DNA of 64,000 nt from Phytophthora sp. 'mugwort' (GCA_033558025.1 JAUCEF010000013.1:2845001-2909000); one strand, 5' to 3'; positions 11,784 to 24,138 are shown, counted from the first letter of the stretch. Notes: generated from the sequence alone by a model not told the origin. A program made the numbers and translations.

Positions 11784-11845
11784 AGAAGTTAGGGAACTCC
11801 CTTAGCGGAGCTCCCGGGTAAAAAAAGTCAAGATGCATGGCGCTA
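11784..11845. repeat. Candidate terminal inverted repeat of MULE 4 (C-terminal side)
   Basis: About 60 bp starting AGAAGTTAGGGA matches the block at 41031-41092 with roughly six differences over the first 50 bp. Both copies have their outer end to the left, so today they are in direct orientation. If the segment 12833-42329 is flipped they become inverted repeats around one MULE. No matching 9-bp target duplication is seen. Confidence 0.5.
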
Positions 11846-11944
11846 CACTGTCAGATGGTGATAACTTCAAGGGGTTTTGTTGAGCGATACAGTGAGGGCC
11901 ATGTTATAAAATAAAGATTAGTATGTGTAAAGCTCGCTTAAAAG

Positions 11945-12834
11945 TTATCTAATTATCCAAGTCTCGAAGCGCAGCTTGGCTCCAGAAACGTGGTGGAAGG
12001 AAAGCATCTGGTAGTCCTCATCTTTCTGTTCGAACAGCTCTTGGTACGAAAACGCAGGTCTTGTCTGGTCGATCAACTCGGATCCCGAAAGATCGCGCCT
12101 ACTGCTGTTGACAACATGCCGTGATTGGTGAGGACGTAGCTGATCCTGCACACGCTGTCATTTCTGTCGCGGGGCTGGCTCCAAGACCCAGGAGCATGCC
12201 TTCGAAGACGGAACAGGTAGCCACCAATGCTTATCAAAATGATTCAGCTTCAACTTAGAAAGACCATTCGACTCGATAATTTTCATTAGGTCATGCCGGG
12301 CCGTCCATTGCTGCGGCGAAAACTCCGGTGCACACAGTTCGGTGATTGCCACGCACAACTTCGTTGTACGCTTTCCATAATTTTTGTGTTCAGTTAGCGC
12401 TCGAACACTAATTATTTGCACCACCGCAGAGTATCGATCGCCTCGTAGAAGATGCGGGATACCGCCTATCTCATAAGGATTTGTTATTAGTGGCACATTT
12501 AATCCACCAACGTAGAAGTCTCTGAAAAGCAGAAACGAGGTACCCCTTAGAGGTGACAAGCCATCCTTTCATCGTTGGATGAGTACCTTCTACTGTCGAA
12601 GTATCATGACATCCGAAATGGCTGTACTTATCCGTCCAACATCGCACAAACTTCATTTTGTATGGCAAAAAATGCTTGTTTTTAGATATAGGTCCATGCT
12701 CGATTGAGAGCGCAAAGTTCAACACAGCGTTCGTCGAAGTCAGATTCAGTGACAGAATTTATGGTGTCGTCGTACTTGGTCATGAAAGTATCTACTCGCA
12801 ATTTCTTCATTTTCTGCATTACGAGGAGTGTGGC
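11945..12834 (-). pseudogene. MULE transposase, C-terminal half (MULE 4)
   Basis: Minus-strand frames give TFMTKYDDTINSV (about 12760), then VRCWTDKYSHFG and TSTVEGTHPTMKGW (about 12570-12655), the conserved Glu-containing block of Mutator-like transposases in which ExxH-type residues follow a VEG motif. A C-terminal KLNHFDKHWWLP block (about 12200-12250) resembles the tail of oomycete MULE proteins. Several frameshifts separate the pieces. The similarity ends at 12832-12834, where a gypsy RT starts on the other strand. The missing N-terminal part is at 41200-42330 on the plus strand. Confidence 0.65.
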
Positions 12835-15400
12835 ACATCTGTAGACGGGCCGGTTCCAAAAGAGCCAGAAAAAACTTACGGAAGTGGCTTGGCCTGGCCA
12901 GTTACTTGCATAAGTACAGCAAAAAAAAAAAACTATGCTGAGGTGGCAATGCCACTGTCCAATCACCTTAAGCAGGACGTGGACTGATGTTGGGACGCCG
13001 GACATCAAGAGGCTTTTGAAGCCATTAAGAAGAGTCTCCTTTAGGCGCTGATCCTGGCGCTGCCGGATCCCGATCGTCCTTTCAGCGTCGTCTGTGGTGC
13101 GTCGGACTTTGCCATTGCCAGTGCTTTGTTGCAAGCACACGCTGAAGGGCCTGAATGCGTGATCGCATTTGACTCTCGCCAGTTTAAAGCTGCTGAGAAG
13201 AACTATCCAGTTTATGATAAAGTGCTACTTGCGATGAAGTATGCGCTCGTCAAATTCACGGTTCACCTGCTCAGCTCCAAGCCGTTTGTGATCTACACTG
13301 ATCATGCGTCACTACGCACTGCGACGCACTCGCCTCATCTATCTCATAAAATGGCCCGTTGGTGCTCCTGTTTTGTGGAGTACGACTTCGAGGTGAAGTA
13401 CAAGCCTGGCAGGCAGAACGTCTTGGCCGATGCGTTATCACGCAGGCCAGACTATGAGATCGCTCACGTCACGACGGTGACTTCGTCTGTGACAGACTTA
13501 ATTTGCGCTGGGTACGGGCGTGACGAATCCTGTGTAGCTCTGCTACATGCGCTAGGAAGCGCGGAATTTGCGAATTTGCTAACTCAAACATCAAGCTGTC
13601 AGCGCGGTTGCGCGCGAGGCTGCATCGATACAGTCTGGATGGTTGTCTATTGTACTACGGTACTGGTCCAGAAGACAACCCACGTATCGTGGTTCCTCAC
13701 GAAGAGGATATCAAGTATCGTATCGTCTATGAAGCACGTAATATCTCACTTGGTGGTCATCTCGGTCGAGAGAAAACTTACAGCTCGGTGAGCTCCCCCC
13801 CTACTACTGGTGGTCGAAGCTTTGCAAGTGGGTCAGCACGTATGTACGCATGCGTGAGACGTGTCAACGGGTTAAACCCTCACCACACTCGGCTGCGCCG
13901 TTGGCCAGCTTGCCTATACCCACGGGGTGTTGGCAATCCATAAGTATGGACTTTGTGTTCGGCCTGCCGCGGGATGCGGTGGGCAACACGGGCATTGTGG
14001 TCTTTGTCGACCGATTGAGCAAGTTGCTCATTTAGCGGCGGTGCCGGACTCCATCGATGGAGAGGGAACGGCCACGCTATTCATGGACCACGTCTTTCAA
14101 CAGCATGTTCTGGCGGAGGCAATTGTCTCCGACCGAGACCCCGCTTCACGGGTAAGCTTTGGACGTCGGTCTTTAAGGTCTCGGCACTCCACTCGACATT
14201 TCCATAGCGGACCATCCACAGACCGATAGTCGGACGGAACGCGTGAATCGCGTTGTCGAAGACATGCTTCGGAGTGTCTGTGCGGACAGACCCAAGCAAT
14301 GGAGCGCCATGCTCCCACTCGTTGAGTTTGCATTGAACAATGTGGTGCATTCCTCGACAGGCTTTACCCCGTTCTACTTGAACCGTCTCACACACCCTCG
14401 TGTCCCGCTGACGCCACCCCTCCGTGGTTCTGGGCTTAGTGCGGGAGGGATAGCCAATGGCTAGCTGATATCAGCCCAGCTGCAGTTCGCAAGCAAGTTG
14501 ACACGTTCATGTCTACGCGTTTAAGTGTCTTACGACAAGTACGCGATGCGATGGCTGAAAGCCAAGATGTTCAGAAGGAACAGGCTGATGCAAAGGGCAG
14601 AAGCAACACTGAAGTGTATAACTCGGTAACAAAGTATTATTAAACGCTAAAAATCTATTTACACATGCAGTGTCTGTTGTCGTTAAGACTAAGTTGCACC
14701 CGCGCTTCATCGGACCTTTTAAGGTCTTGGACATGAAGGGCCTTGCGTACACGCTCAATCTTCCGAAGAAGATGCGTACACACCCCGTGTTTTATGTAGG
14801 CTCCCTTAAGCTATATCGAGACCCGGCTCGGGTGGGCGCGGAGGCCTTGGCGCCACCGCCGGTGGCTGGCCAAAGCACTGGAGGCGCACGAGGAGGTCCA
14901 ACTGACCACGTAGCTCAGCGAGCGAACGGTCCAGCGCTTCGAAGCGACAAGCAGAGGACTGCTCCAGGATCTCCAGGCGGTTGGCGGTTAGCAACCGATG
15001 CGGAGACTGAAACCAGTCGACTCGATGATGCACGGCCATCGGTCTCGTCAACGAGACGGTCACGGTGACTTGTCGCCCACTGCAGCGAGTCAAACAGGGT
15101 CTGCACCCTCCTCGCGACCGCTAACGGATCACTGCGACTCGCAGCGCGAGGATCTAGCCGGTCATCGACCTCCGCCGCCGTTGCTCGATGGGCAGGGAGC
15201 TTTCCACTATGATGTGGAGCGCTTAGAGGCGCGGCGTCGCCTCCATGGTCGTACCCAATATCTTGTGAAGTAGAGTGGTTGTGCTCATTCACAGAATTCC
15301 GGTGAGTACGTGGTTTCCCTCCGGAAGATTGCCCTGACGTCGTGGACGCTTTCGATCGACGCGTCAGCAGCGCCCCGAGGGCCAGCGACCGAGGCGTCGC
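12832..15400 (+). pseudogene. Ty3/gypsy RT end, RNase H, integrase and chromodomain (element B, 3' half)
   Basis: Reading starts with the RT thumb (VDGPVPKEPEK, then in another frame RKWLGLASYLHKY, 12840-12945). RNase H follows (13060-13440: VIAFDSRQFKAAEKNYPVYDK, CGASDF, ADALSRRPDYE), then the integrase zinc region (GGHLGREKTY, CETCQ-like), the core (MDFVFGLP near 13950; a degraded SDRDP near 14130; VEFALNN near 14320) and a C-terminal chromodomain (VERLEARRRLHGRTQYLVK, 15205-15273) continuing after a stop. A run of twelve A at 12919-12930 causes one of several frameshifts. It ends before the LTR at 15536. The 5' part of the same element type is at 45745-42328 on the minus strand. Confidence 0.82.
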
Positions 15401-15535
15401 TCGCCTGGAGCTTCCCGTCAATAGCAGCTGGGGCGACTAGGCCTGCAGCAGAGCTGTCGCTGTGGTCTTGGAGAGGGGCGGCCGCACGTACGTGGGAGTC
15501 GGTAGCTGTGACAGCAGAAGCACCGAGTGCGAGCG

Positions 15536-15829
15536 TGACCACAGGGCCACTCGATATGCATTTGACTAGGTTTAACTATGGTAGTTAGTTAAAGTCATAC
15601 ATTTACATCGCAGGCAGCTTTGCCGCAGATAAGCAAATAACTAACAGTTCAGTTTTAGCATCAAAGAGAGTATCATCCTAGGTTTATAAATGTGACTCTT
15701 TGAGTCTCCAGTGGTATAACTAGAGGGACCTAAGCCTCTGCGGACACTTTAGGGTTAGGAGAACCACAGCTAAGACTCGGGCAGTCATACGTCTTCCTGT
15801 GACGCACTACGCAACGCAGCCCCGCTGCA
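15536..15829 (+). repeat. LTR of gypsy element B (294 bp, TG...CA)
   Basis: This block starts TGACCACAGG and ends CCCCGCTGCA, and it is the reverse complement of 45452-45745. Both are exactly 294 bp, and I count eight mismatches (about 97% identity). It directly follows the integrase-chromodomain region, so it is the 3' LTR. The flank after CA is AAATC, while the flank before the other LTR is GTACG, so no 5-bp target duplication is visible. Confidence 0.88.
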
Positions 15830-16661
15830 AAATCTGTCTGAGTTAATGTGGATGCCGTTGAATTCAGTACGGTTATAGTTTATTCTGTAGCTTGCCCAAC
15901 ATGCACCTTAATACATACTGCGCTTGGCTTTACCATGAATAACAAGTCGCTGAGCGCTTTTAAGAAGATCCTGTCGCGTCTTTTCTATCTGAGAGAGTGA
16001 TGTGAAATTGGGGAGCATGTGGCTATATTATGCGTATCACTAGAACCGATTCCTCATAGTTACCAACATCTCGGCGTAACTGATTCATGGCAAAACGATG
16101 TGTACGAATGACATAGATGATTTTTTTCATTGGGTAGATAAAAATACCGATTATTGTGCAATGAAACGAGACGCAAAGGATTGATTGAAATTGACGTTGA
16201 TACTTATGATTTACAACAGTTGTGTGAAAATTGGATACAGCATCAAGATTCAGCAGCTCGTTTTTATTCGGCTTACTTCCTGGATAAACCACAATGTCAC
16301 CGTAGCTTAACAACCTCAAGTTCATTTCTAGGCAGTTGGAACACATTCATATAATATGTAGAGTATGAAAACAAGTCGTAGTATAAAAATCTTACAAAAA
16401 ATAGAGGCGGTTAATAAACTTCGAGTGAAAGTTTACAAACGATGTCTCCACCGATTCATTAACAAGCTAGCCATGTCTCGTTCTTTTTGCGGAGGGTAAT
16501 CCCCGCCGGAGCGACTACGTCAGCTCTTTGTTGAAGTCAAATACTCCTTTTCAAGAGTTGATCCTCTACTCTTATCAACAAGTCAAAGATTATATTGTGG
16601 CTCCCCAGAATCCGGTTTATAGCCAACACACTCTATGAAGTGTTGTACTTACCAGTTCGCA
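15830..16661. other. AT-rich stretch without a supported gene
   Basis: Composition drops sharply to AT-rich after the LTR. A minus-strand frame at 16023-16346 contains a protein-like DIVVYPGSKPNKNELLNLDAV stretch, but it matches nothing I recognise. It may belong to the same decayed unit as the integrase at 16662-17450. Confidence 0.35.
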
Positions 16662-17450
16662 TTATTTATGGTCTAATATCTTCTCAGCTTCAAAAATATC
16701 GCCTCGGTTGATAGTGGCATCAGTTGTCTCTGATTGTATCATTTTTAGATCATTTGCTGCCTTGTAGAGCTTACGGCCATTTCTGGACTTGATTTGTACT
16801 TGGTAAACATCAATTCCAACGACCGTATACTCAGCCTTGCCCCAACGAGCTGACCCTTTTGTTGAAATTTTGCTTCTTGACACCTTTGTTCCAACTTCGA
16901 ATTCGTTGTCAATTTTTTGCAGCTTCCGCTTGTTTATGGTCCAACTCCGGCTATATGATCTACCTTTCGCCTCGTTTGGGGTCATTCCAATATATTTGTG
17001 GATAATACCGTTATAGTTATCAAATAATGTCGCTGACAAGCTTTTGCGTATTTTTCTTTGGCCTCTGCTTTATCGTTCTGTTGATTCGCCCGATATTTCC
17101 CATCGTTCCGTGATCTCCTGGATCGTTGTTGTAGTGCTCGGTGGTTTTGGATTTAAACCATGCTGGTGCTTATTTGTTCACGAACTCGCTACCATTGTCG
17201 CTAGTGATAATGTCTGCCTTATGGTATCGAGTGGAAGTTTTTTTAGCGCAGTCAATACGATTGACGCAGTCTTTTTCGAGTAACATAGCGTAGCCATTTC
17301 GTGAGCTCATATTGAAACCGATCAGTATTGATCGCTTTTCCCGAAAACCAAGATCCGTCTGGCATGAATTTGGTTATGGGACGCGATCTTGAATCCATCG
17401 TATTGTTTTCTCTGCTCCTGGAAGCATTGCATATTTGACCGAGTTCCATA
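16662..17450 (-). pseudogene. Retroviral-type integrase relic in AT-rich DNA
   Basis: Frames on the minus strand read YGYAMLLEK, SEFVNK, HYNNDPGDHGTMG, INRTIKQR and then LFDNYNGIIHKYIGMTPNEAKG (16980-17040). This is the order of a DDE integrase core, from the Asp-containing beginning through the Glu helix region to the C-terminal segment. The C-terminal part (16662-16900) is a basic SH3-like stretch (KGSARWGKAEYTVVG). Stops and shifts separate the first pieces. The element type is unsure: an LTR element or a Maverick/Polinton-like unit are both possible. Its low GC sets it apart from the chromodomain gypsy copies. Confidence 0.5.
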
Positions 17451-18057
17451 CCATTCCTTCAATTTACTAAACGTTATTTTTGGGTCTAGCGCTCTCACTT
17501 TTCAAATAGAGCTCGAGCAGCAACATATCCGGTTCTTGAATGATAATAGAGTTTCTCTATGAGCTCAGCCATAATATATATATTTTATTCAAATAAAAAA
17601 TGTCAGGCTTTCTGTTTTCGACTATGTTTCTGTGTCATATCTCCGGTCAGTGCATATTTCCGGTCAAGCCAACGCTATCTTAAGGAACTTCTTTTAATCT
17701 CACATCATGGACCCAATTTTGCTTCAATTTTCATCAAATTTTCGGGATCAATAAGGCACGTTTTACACTTACATTTGAGCTGTTCTGCATGTCAATTGAC
17801 CCAAAAACGTAGACGTCATCATAAATTGAATGAATTGAACGAACTGGATAGAATTGTCACAGAAAATGTTTGAATACCCTTAAAAGTGCGAAATGAGCAC
17901 GGTGCTTGGTCACTCGCGGTATGGAACATTGCAAAGGGAACCTGTCTACTTCAGAGAGCCGAAAGGTCTTACCGATTCCAAGGAGCATATAGATCAATTA
18001 CAGACCAAACGTCATTCGGTTTTGCGAGCTGGAGCTCACATAGTCAACGATCATATT
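17451..18057. other. AT-rich, no gene recognised
   Basis: Only short frames are present on both strands, with no motif seen. Confidence 0.45.
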
Positions 18058-18990
18058 TCATGTTGAATGTTGTATGCCAAGCTTGGTTTCTCTATGCTTC
18101 AATAGTGATCGGAAATATGCACCACGCTTGTGAAACACCCCGTCCTCTTTTTGACATCTGTATGGTGTCTTAAGTGGCCGGGCATTTGTCTCAGACGGAT
18201 ACTCACTAAATATTAAGCGGGATAGTTGATATGCCATCTGAGAGCACCTGCCATTTGTCGTAGAAATATGACAAAGCAATTTTCTTTTTGGAGTAAGTAA
18301 TGATTGATTTGGATTCCTTGCTGATACAAAAGCCCTTGTTGGCCCCTGGAGAGTGATTCGATTGCGAACCACAGTCTCAAACCCAACTGGATCGAGTGCG
18401 TCGGAGTTTTTACTACCGCTCTGCTGCAAGTTCTCGGCTGAAACCTTGACCTTGTTTTCGCTATCAGGCACCTTCTCGTCGAGCACTTGACGCAACTTCC
18501 ACGAGGAGAAAACGCGTTGTGAGAACTGGCATTTAAAAAGGAGTACGTATTTGTGAACTCCATCCATGGACTAGATACCATTTGAAATGCGGCGCATAGA
18601 TTACAATATTTTCACAGAAGTAATTACCAATTAACTTGAAGGCTGGTTTCGCTTGAATTATTTCACAATTCTGGTTATACTCATGCGTGTACGGGCCAAT
18701 GATGGTCTCATCGGTGCAATCGATTAGGTGTTCTAGAAAATTGGTGTCATCTCACTGAAGCACTTTTTCAGATGCTCTGGGTTACAGATGTCGCATTTAT
18801 CAGCCTTGCTATCGTCGACGATGCCGTGATATGTATCGATGGTAGTCAATCGCCTGCACCGTATCTTATTACCGAAGACCCGTAACTAAAGCGCGTTAGC
18901 GCCGTAGTCGATAATCTTTTTCACGAGCTTACCACCACAGAGTTTACTTAGTCTCGTTGCGCTTAGCGTACCTATTGAAGGTAATTGATG
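18058..18990 (-). pseudogene. Unrecognised minus-strand coding relic
   Basis: An open frame of 169 codons (18058-18567) joins upstream pieces in other frames that look protein-like: TYHGIVDDSKADKCDICNP (about 18785-18840) and IIGPYTHEYNQNCEI (about 18650-18700). The CDIC pair could be half of a zinc site. I do not recognise the family. Position and low GC suggest it belongs to the same AT-rich unit as the integrase at 16662. Confidence 0.3.
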
Positions 18991-19016
18991 GCACGGCAGC
19001 AATATTAAATTTCATT

Positions 19017-19869
19017 TTACTGTAGATGTATGTCTCCTCGCGATCTTTTGAATAGACAAGTCAGTCTGAGTTGATACGAATCATCATCCCAATTTGAGAC
19101 CAAAGCAGCAAGCCAACAATGGCGGAGTGATTGTTTACAGGGCAGCTGCGCTGTTGCGTTTCGATGCTGGGGCAGAGCGCATGAAAACCAGGCAAGATTT
19201 TTAATAGGTACAGTAGCATGTATCGACGGACAACGCCATAGCGCCTGCCAAATCAATATATCAACCGCCAGTGTCCACCATTTGTAAAGCAGTGACAGAT
19301 ATTTAGCACATAACATGTAAATCCGCTATTTCTTACCGGTATCAAAATTAGGTATAAGCGTTTCTAAGCGTTTTAAGAGTTTCTAATATCCGGCCATTAT
19401 TTCCGCCGACGCAACCATTCGATAGGGTTAGCGAAGGAGAATGACGACAGTTTGTCTAGCTAATGGTATACTGTTCCAAAATAGTTATCTTTAGCAGCTG
19501 CCTCTTTCTGCTGTTGTTGAAGTAGTTTTAGTGACAGTTGCTGACCAGCACATTGGCGGGCGTCCTTTATCACAATTTTAATCGTAAAATTGTTCATAAC
19601 AATATCGGTAATTTTGAATGTGGTAGACGACAATTTTTCTGGATAATGGTACACTCTATCAATATGGTTATATTTTGGCAGGTGCTACTGCCGTCGGCCA
19701 AACGCCTCAAATGGTGTATCTATTAAGTCTGGTGGGCCTGCGTAGACTGTCAATTATTATTCTTATATCACACCAGGCGTTGTTGATTGAGACAAATTAA
19801 TCTACATGTGATGCCGCACTCATACATCTCCATTATATGATAAATTTGGCACACTTCCTTAATCTCTAG
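19017..19869. other. AT-rich flank before the PiggyBac-like element, no gene seen
   Basis: Short frames only. There is a partial internal repetition: ACTGTTCCAAAATAGTTAT near 19470 and its near-complement around 19640-19670 form a loose inverted pair, possibly the remains of a small element. Confidence 0.35.
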
Positions 19870-21347
19870 CCCCCCATATGTATCACCCGTGGAACGATTT
19901 ATCCACGCGTGGAACAGCTTAAGAAACGCTATAAGTTAGTTGACAACTGGCCTTTTTGGACTAAATCCAGTGCAAACGCGTTCATCTTGCAAAAAGCTTT
20001 CCTCATCCACTCGAAGCACGCAAATCGGAGAAGGCGACATGGCAGTACATCGTGACGGAGACTCCGTCGTTGGCATTTCCAAGAAGGCCAGTCGGAAGCA
20101 TACCGTCGTCGTGAGGAGTCACGCCACCACTCCTACGATATCAGGTGGAGTGATGGCATACTGGAACTGCCGCTCGACGGCCGTCGGGTCGACAACAGCA
20201 GTCTTTAGAGGCCGCGGGGGGGGCAGCCATCTTGCTTCTGAATCTGTAGCCACTACTTTCATTATGGAGGCCACTCTGTGTCACCAAGAGGAATCGGACG
20301 ACGGCGAGACGGTCGGCGAAATGTACGGAGTGGAGCTCCGAGACTGGAGAACTAGCAGATGGATCAGTTATCGCGCACGAGCGACTGTGGAATCCTTTCC
20401 CTGATGTACTGCGAGATGTAGTGTACCATGTCCCTCGCAAAGCTGTTATGCATTGGCTTGAAGTGCTTCAGCTTGGTATTCGTAGTGCGGTGAAGTATTT
20501 TTATCTGTTCTACCCTCTGGAAACGCCCCAGGCTAGCCTTTTATATACAAATTGGAACCTTCAACGCCGCCATAAGGCCGCAATTTCGCAGGGTGACTTT
20601 ATACCCTTGATCAGCTTGTCTATCGAGCGACGCGTAAGGCATCTACGCGTGTATTGGAAGAAAGACGAAACAGCAGGAGAGATCGGAACACCGGCTAATT
20701 TTGGCGAGCGATATGGCATGTCGCGCCATACCTTCGAGGACATCTCCACTATATTTACGCTTGTTGACGAAACTATCACTTCAGACGACTCGTGGCGACA
20801 AAATTAGAGGCTTCGTAGTTGCCTTTTGTCGTCGAAGGCAGCAAGTCATCTCTGAACGTTCGTGGGTGAAGTTTGGCAATAACCACGCCCACCGCACGCC
20901 TGCCGAACCTGACAATGGCAACAGCATTATGTGCAACAAATACGACTCCGGACCGTGGGGTTGGTGAAGGTCTCCTGTAGAGTTACTTGTGGTTGGTGAG
21001 TGTATGTCAGGCTGGGATGGCCTTGAGCTCAAACACCACCATAACGGAATTCCAGACAAGACGAAAATACCCCGGAAGCCTGTTAGCAAGGGCGCGGAGC
21101 TAAAGGCAGTTGCAAATGGCAATACCGGTATTGGGCTGGAGCTGGAGATATGGTGGGCGCTAAACGACAAAACAAAAAGCGTTATCAGGTACAGCTCGGC
21201 GAAGGATTCATCTTGCATCGTGCTAGTCAATTCGTGTTAATTTTATAATGGTATAACCGATTAGATAAATATCTTGCGTTTTGTATAGCTTATTAAAATT
21301 GTAGCTGTTCCACGCGTGGAACATCTTCGTTGTACAAGTAGGGGGGG
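19870..21347. mobile_element. PiggyBac-like element with inverted termini
   Basis: A 16-bp perfect inverted repeat, CCACGCGTGGAACAGC (19903-19918 and complement at 21304-21319), flanks the coding relic. Outside it both ends show a C-run (CCCCCC at 19870-19875; complement at 21341-21347) followed by similar sequence, giving candidate termini of about 45-50 bp that begin with CCC as PiggyBac termini do. The expected TTAA target duplication is not found directly outside, so the exact ends are uncertain. Confidence 0.55.
20421..21240 (+). pseudogene. PiggyBac-type transposase, N-terminal part only
   Basis: The frames 20421-20807 and 20989-21240 plus the piece between read in order: FGERYGMSRHTFEDI, DDSWRQN, a VVDECMSxWxGLELKHH-type block (ECMSGWDGLELKHH near 21010) and GIPDKTKIPRKPVSKGAELK. 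These match the DDE_Tnp_1_7 (PiggyBac) fold around the first catalytic Asp region. Here the residue before ECMS is Gly where Asp is expected. The protein ends at 21240, about 60 bp before the right inverted repeat, so several hundred C-terminal residues are missing. This is an internally deleted, non-autonomous copy. Confidence 0.68.
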
Positions 21348-21960
21348 AGATCTAAGCTTACATATTTACGTCTGAACCAAGAGTCCAGGGTGGACACGAC
21401 ATCTTGATATCTCGATATTAATATCGAGAGGTGATGACTTGCGCCTCGTCGATTATTACAAGCTCGGAAGTTATTTCATAGACGGATTAAATATTTATTT
21501 TGGAGCAGTTATATATGGTCGAGCAGTATATATGGTCAAACATATTTTTTTTTCTACGGTAGTACGAGACTTAAATTATTGCATAAAGAGAGCGACGATT
21601 GCGTCTCTTGCGAGGCATACTTTTTTTTTTAATGACGTGTAATGACGAGCCTCACCCTTCAATCAAACTATAGGACAGAGTCTGGAAGCAAGCATTTTAC
21701 TATTCAAATTTCTAATAGCGGCGAAAGCAAAAACGACGACTTTAGCCAACAACGCATTTGCCATGGTATTGAATTTGATAGTACAGATCCGATCTGTCAC
21801 CAAAAGATTTAAAAATTTAGGTATCAGTATCGGCTTGAGGAGGTTAAAATCCTAACAGTATGTGACGATTCGAGCTTTAAGTATATTAAACCTCGGCTGA
21901 GGTTATTTCGCGAGTGTTCATTGACTGTCAGTCTTGAATTCTCCGTGTGGGATTGAAGTG
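21348..21960. other. AT-rich spacer, no gene seen
   Basis: Homopolymer runs of T and A and short frames only, up to the start of the Crinkler relic. Confidence 0.45.
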
Positions 21961-23699
21961 ATGGCGAAGAAATGGTTCCAGCTGGTGGGCAAGGACGGCA
22001 ACGCGGTGAACTCGGCTGCATCTGTATTCGTGGGTACAGAAGACGTTGTTGCTTTGCGGGACACAGTGAAGGTCAAGTGTCCGAACACTCTCGCGAACTT
22101 TGACGCGATCAACCTCACCGTTCGTCGCTGACAGGGCCGCGTACGAAGCGAAGAAGGTGTTGGAGGAAGATTCGCCGATATGATCGTTTGGTGGCTCAAT
22201 GAAGGATGCCCTCACCGTGGCAATGCCGTTGCAGCGTCCAGTGGATACAGTTTGGAAGGAGCCAAAGCCATTGGTGCTAGGCGAAAAGAGGCAGAGAACG
22301 GAAACCGTTAATTCTCATTATTTGACTGAATTGGCCCCATTTGCATAACAACTTGAGGGTGCCAAGGAACTCAAAATGCGACAGTTTTGAATTCTCCGAC
22401 GAAAATCTTTGGTACGCATTCGACAATGGTCTGTACATCCGACAGGAGTATTGGGACCTTTATAACATCACCAAGCAACGACTGGCGTCAGATCCATCGA
22501 TCCGTAGAATCCTTGTCCGGGAATTGGGAAGTCAGTGTTTGGGTGTTTTTGCTATTACTGTTCATGACGGAGAAAAACGATATCGCCTACCGCCCGCTTG
22601 GTGATTCACTGATTTACTTCACTTGGAACAGCACGACTGGATACGTGGTTTCGGATACGTCGTCTGCTAGGAGAATCTACGATGGTTTTTTTAATGGAAA
22701 TGAAATCGGTGGAGCATTGAGGTTTGGCAGCTTTAACCATGCATATCTATTCGCCGGCCTACGCACGAAGAATTACAACGAATTTGTCAAGGAAAAGTGC
22801 TTCAATGTGTATATGGATCCATGAACTAAAGCCGAGTGTCAGAGATTCGCCAATGCGATTCACTTGGGAGGACAAAGAAGAGTGGTAACGGAGGTTAAAT
22901 CTCGTTGGGGGTAAGCCAAGATTCGTAATTTCATCATCGCAAACGTTTGATGACTTGGTACAACAAGTGAAGGAAGATGTTCCCCACAACATCGATGAGT
23001 TGAAGGACCAGGTTCGGCTTTTCGAGCAGAAACTTTTCGGTAAGCGGATGAAGCACATCGTGTTTTATTTGTATCGCAATGAGAACGCGCCCAGTCGTGC
23101 TTACTTGGCGTATTCATCTTTGGCAGCTGAGGCGATCATGAACACGCGTTATCAAGTTGGATCGGCCAATATTCGCTCGTTGCTGCAGACTCCACCTCGA
23201 ATTTGCAGTCGTGGCGAGGCAAAGAGAAATCGAGAAGTTTCTGCTGCAAGAACTTGCCAACAGCGGGTTTTGTATGAAAGCACTCGAAGGAAGGAACGTC
23301 GGAACTGTCACAACGCATGGTCCATTCAATTCAGCGTCCGAGATCATTGAAGCGTCATCCGAAATCCAGAATGAATTGATGCTGTACATCCCGCTTTCGA
23401 AGCCTTTTCCAGCCATTGGTGGTGTGCTTGTTGTCCCAGAAGCTCGTCGTATTATCTACACCCAGTCGACAGGGGGCAAAGCTTATCCCATCAAATACCA
23501 ACACTTGGAATATATGTATATGCATGTGACGCAGCGCCAAGCGTTTCGAAGCTATACGCACATCCTTCTCTTCGTCGTCTCGAACGAAATCTACGACGGT
23601 ATTACTGTCCAACCCTACAAAAATGCGGACGGGGAGAACCGCACAGAGAAAATCAAGATTCCCGTGACGCAGTATGTTGGAAAGATCATTGGTCGCTAG
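21961..23699 (+). pseudogene. Crinkler (CRN)-type effector pseudogene
   Basis: The reading begins at ATG 21961 with a CRN-like N-terminal module (KKWFQLV; DDVVALRD-like; VKVKCPNTL), ending at the place where the LxLFLAK-type translocation motif is expected; here it is degenerate. A linker follows in another frame (AAYEAKKVLEEDSP). The C-terminal region (22340-23699) keeps blocks such as GVFLLLLFMTEK-like, FFNGNE, RMKHIVFYLYR and PLSKPFPAIGGVLVVPEARR typical of one CRN C-terminal family, and ends with YVGKIIGR. The gene is broken by a TGA at 22129, several frame changes and a TGA near 22822 where Trp is usual. CRN proteins are secreted into host plant cells and act in the nucleus. This copy cannot make a full protein. 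Confidence 0.62.
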
Positions 23700-24138
23700 A
23701 TCAAATTCGCACGAAGTCAGAATCTCCTCTCGTCAACCTTGCTGTGTAAGGCTCAAGGAACTCGAGTCAATGACTTCGTGGCCGATGATGCTGATGAGGC
23801 GTCAGTATTGTACTCAAGACGGCGCCGAATCGCTTGGACTGTAGTCGAGACGCAGGTTTTCCTGATGAAGCAATATCAAATATAAGCAACGCCATCATCA
23901 ACAGTTTGCACGGTCAAATTATAGGATATCTGCGACGGGTGGTAGGTCGACACCTTTAACGCTTAGGCACGTGACTTTCTAGGAAGGTCCCAGTAAATGG
24001 AGTGCTGCAACGGCATGACCATGACCGTAGACTTTTCTCCAACTGACTCGTCAAAAACGCTCACTGCTGCTCACATTGGATGGCAACGTGGATGTGGAAA
24101 CAACAGACTTCGTCCAAGGCCAAAAAGCTTCAGTCGAC

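Noticed and set aside
19858..21360. TTAA target duplication for the PiggyBac-like element
   Set aside because: TTAA lies near the left end but not adjacent to the C-run, and no TTAA lies directly beyond the right end.
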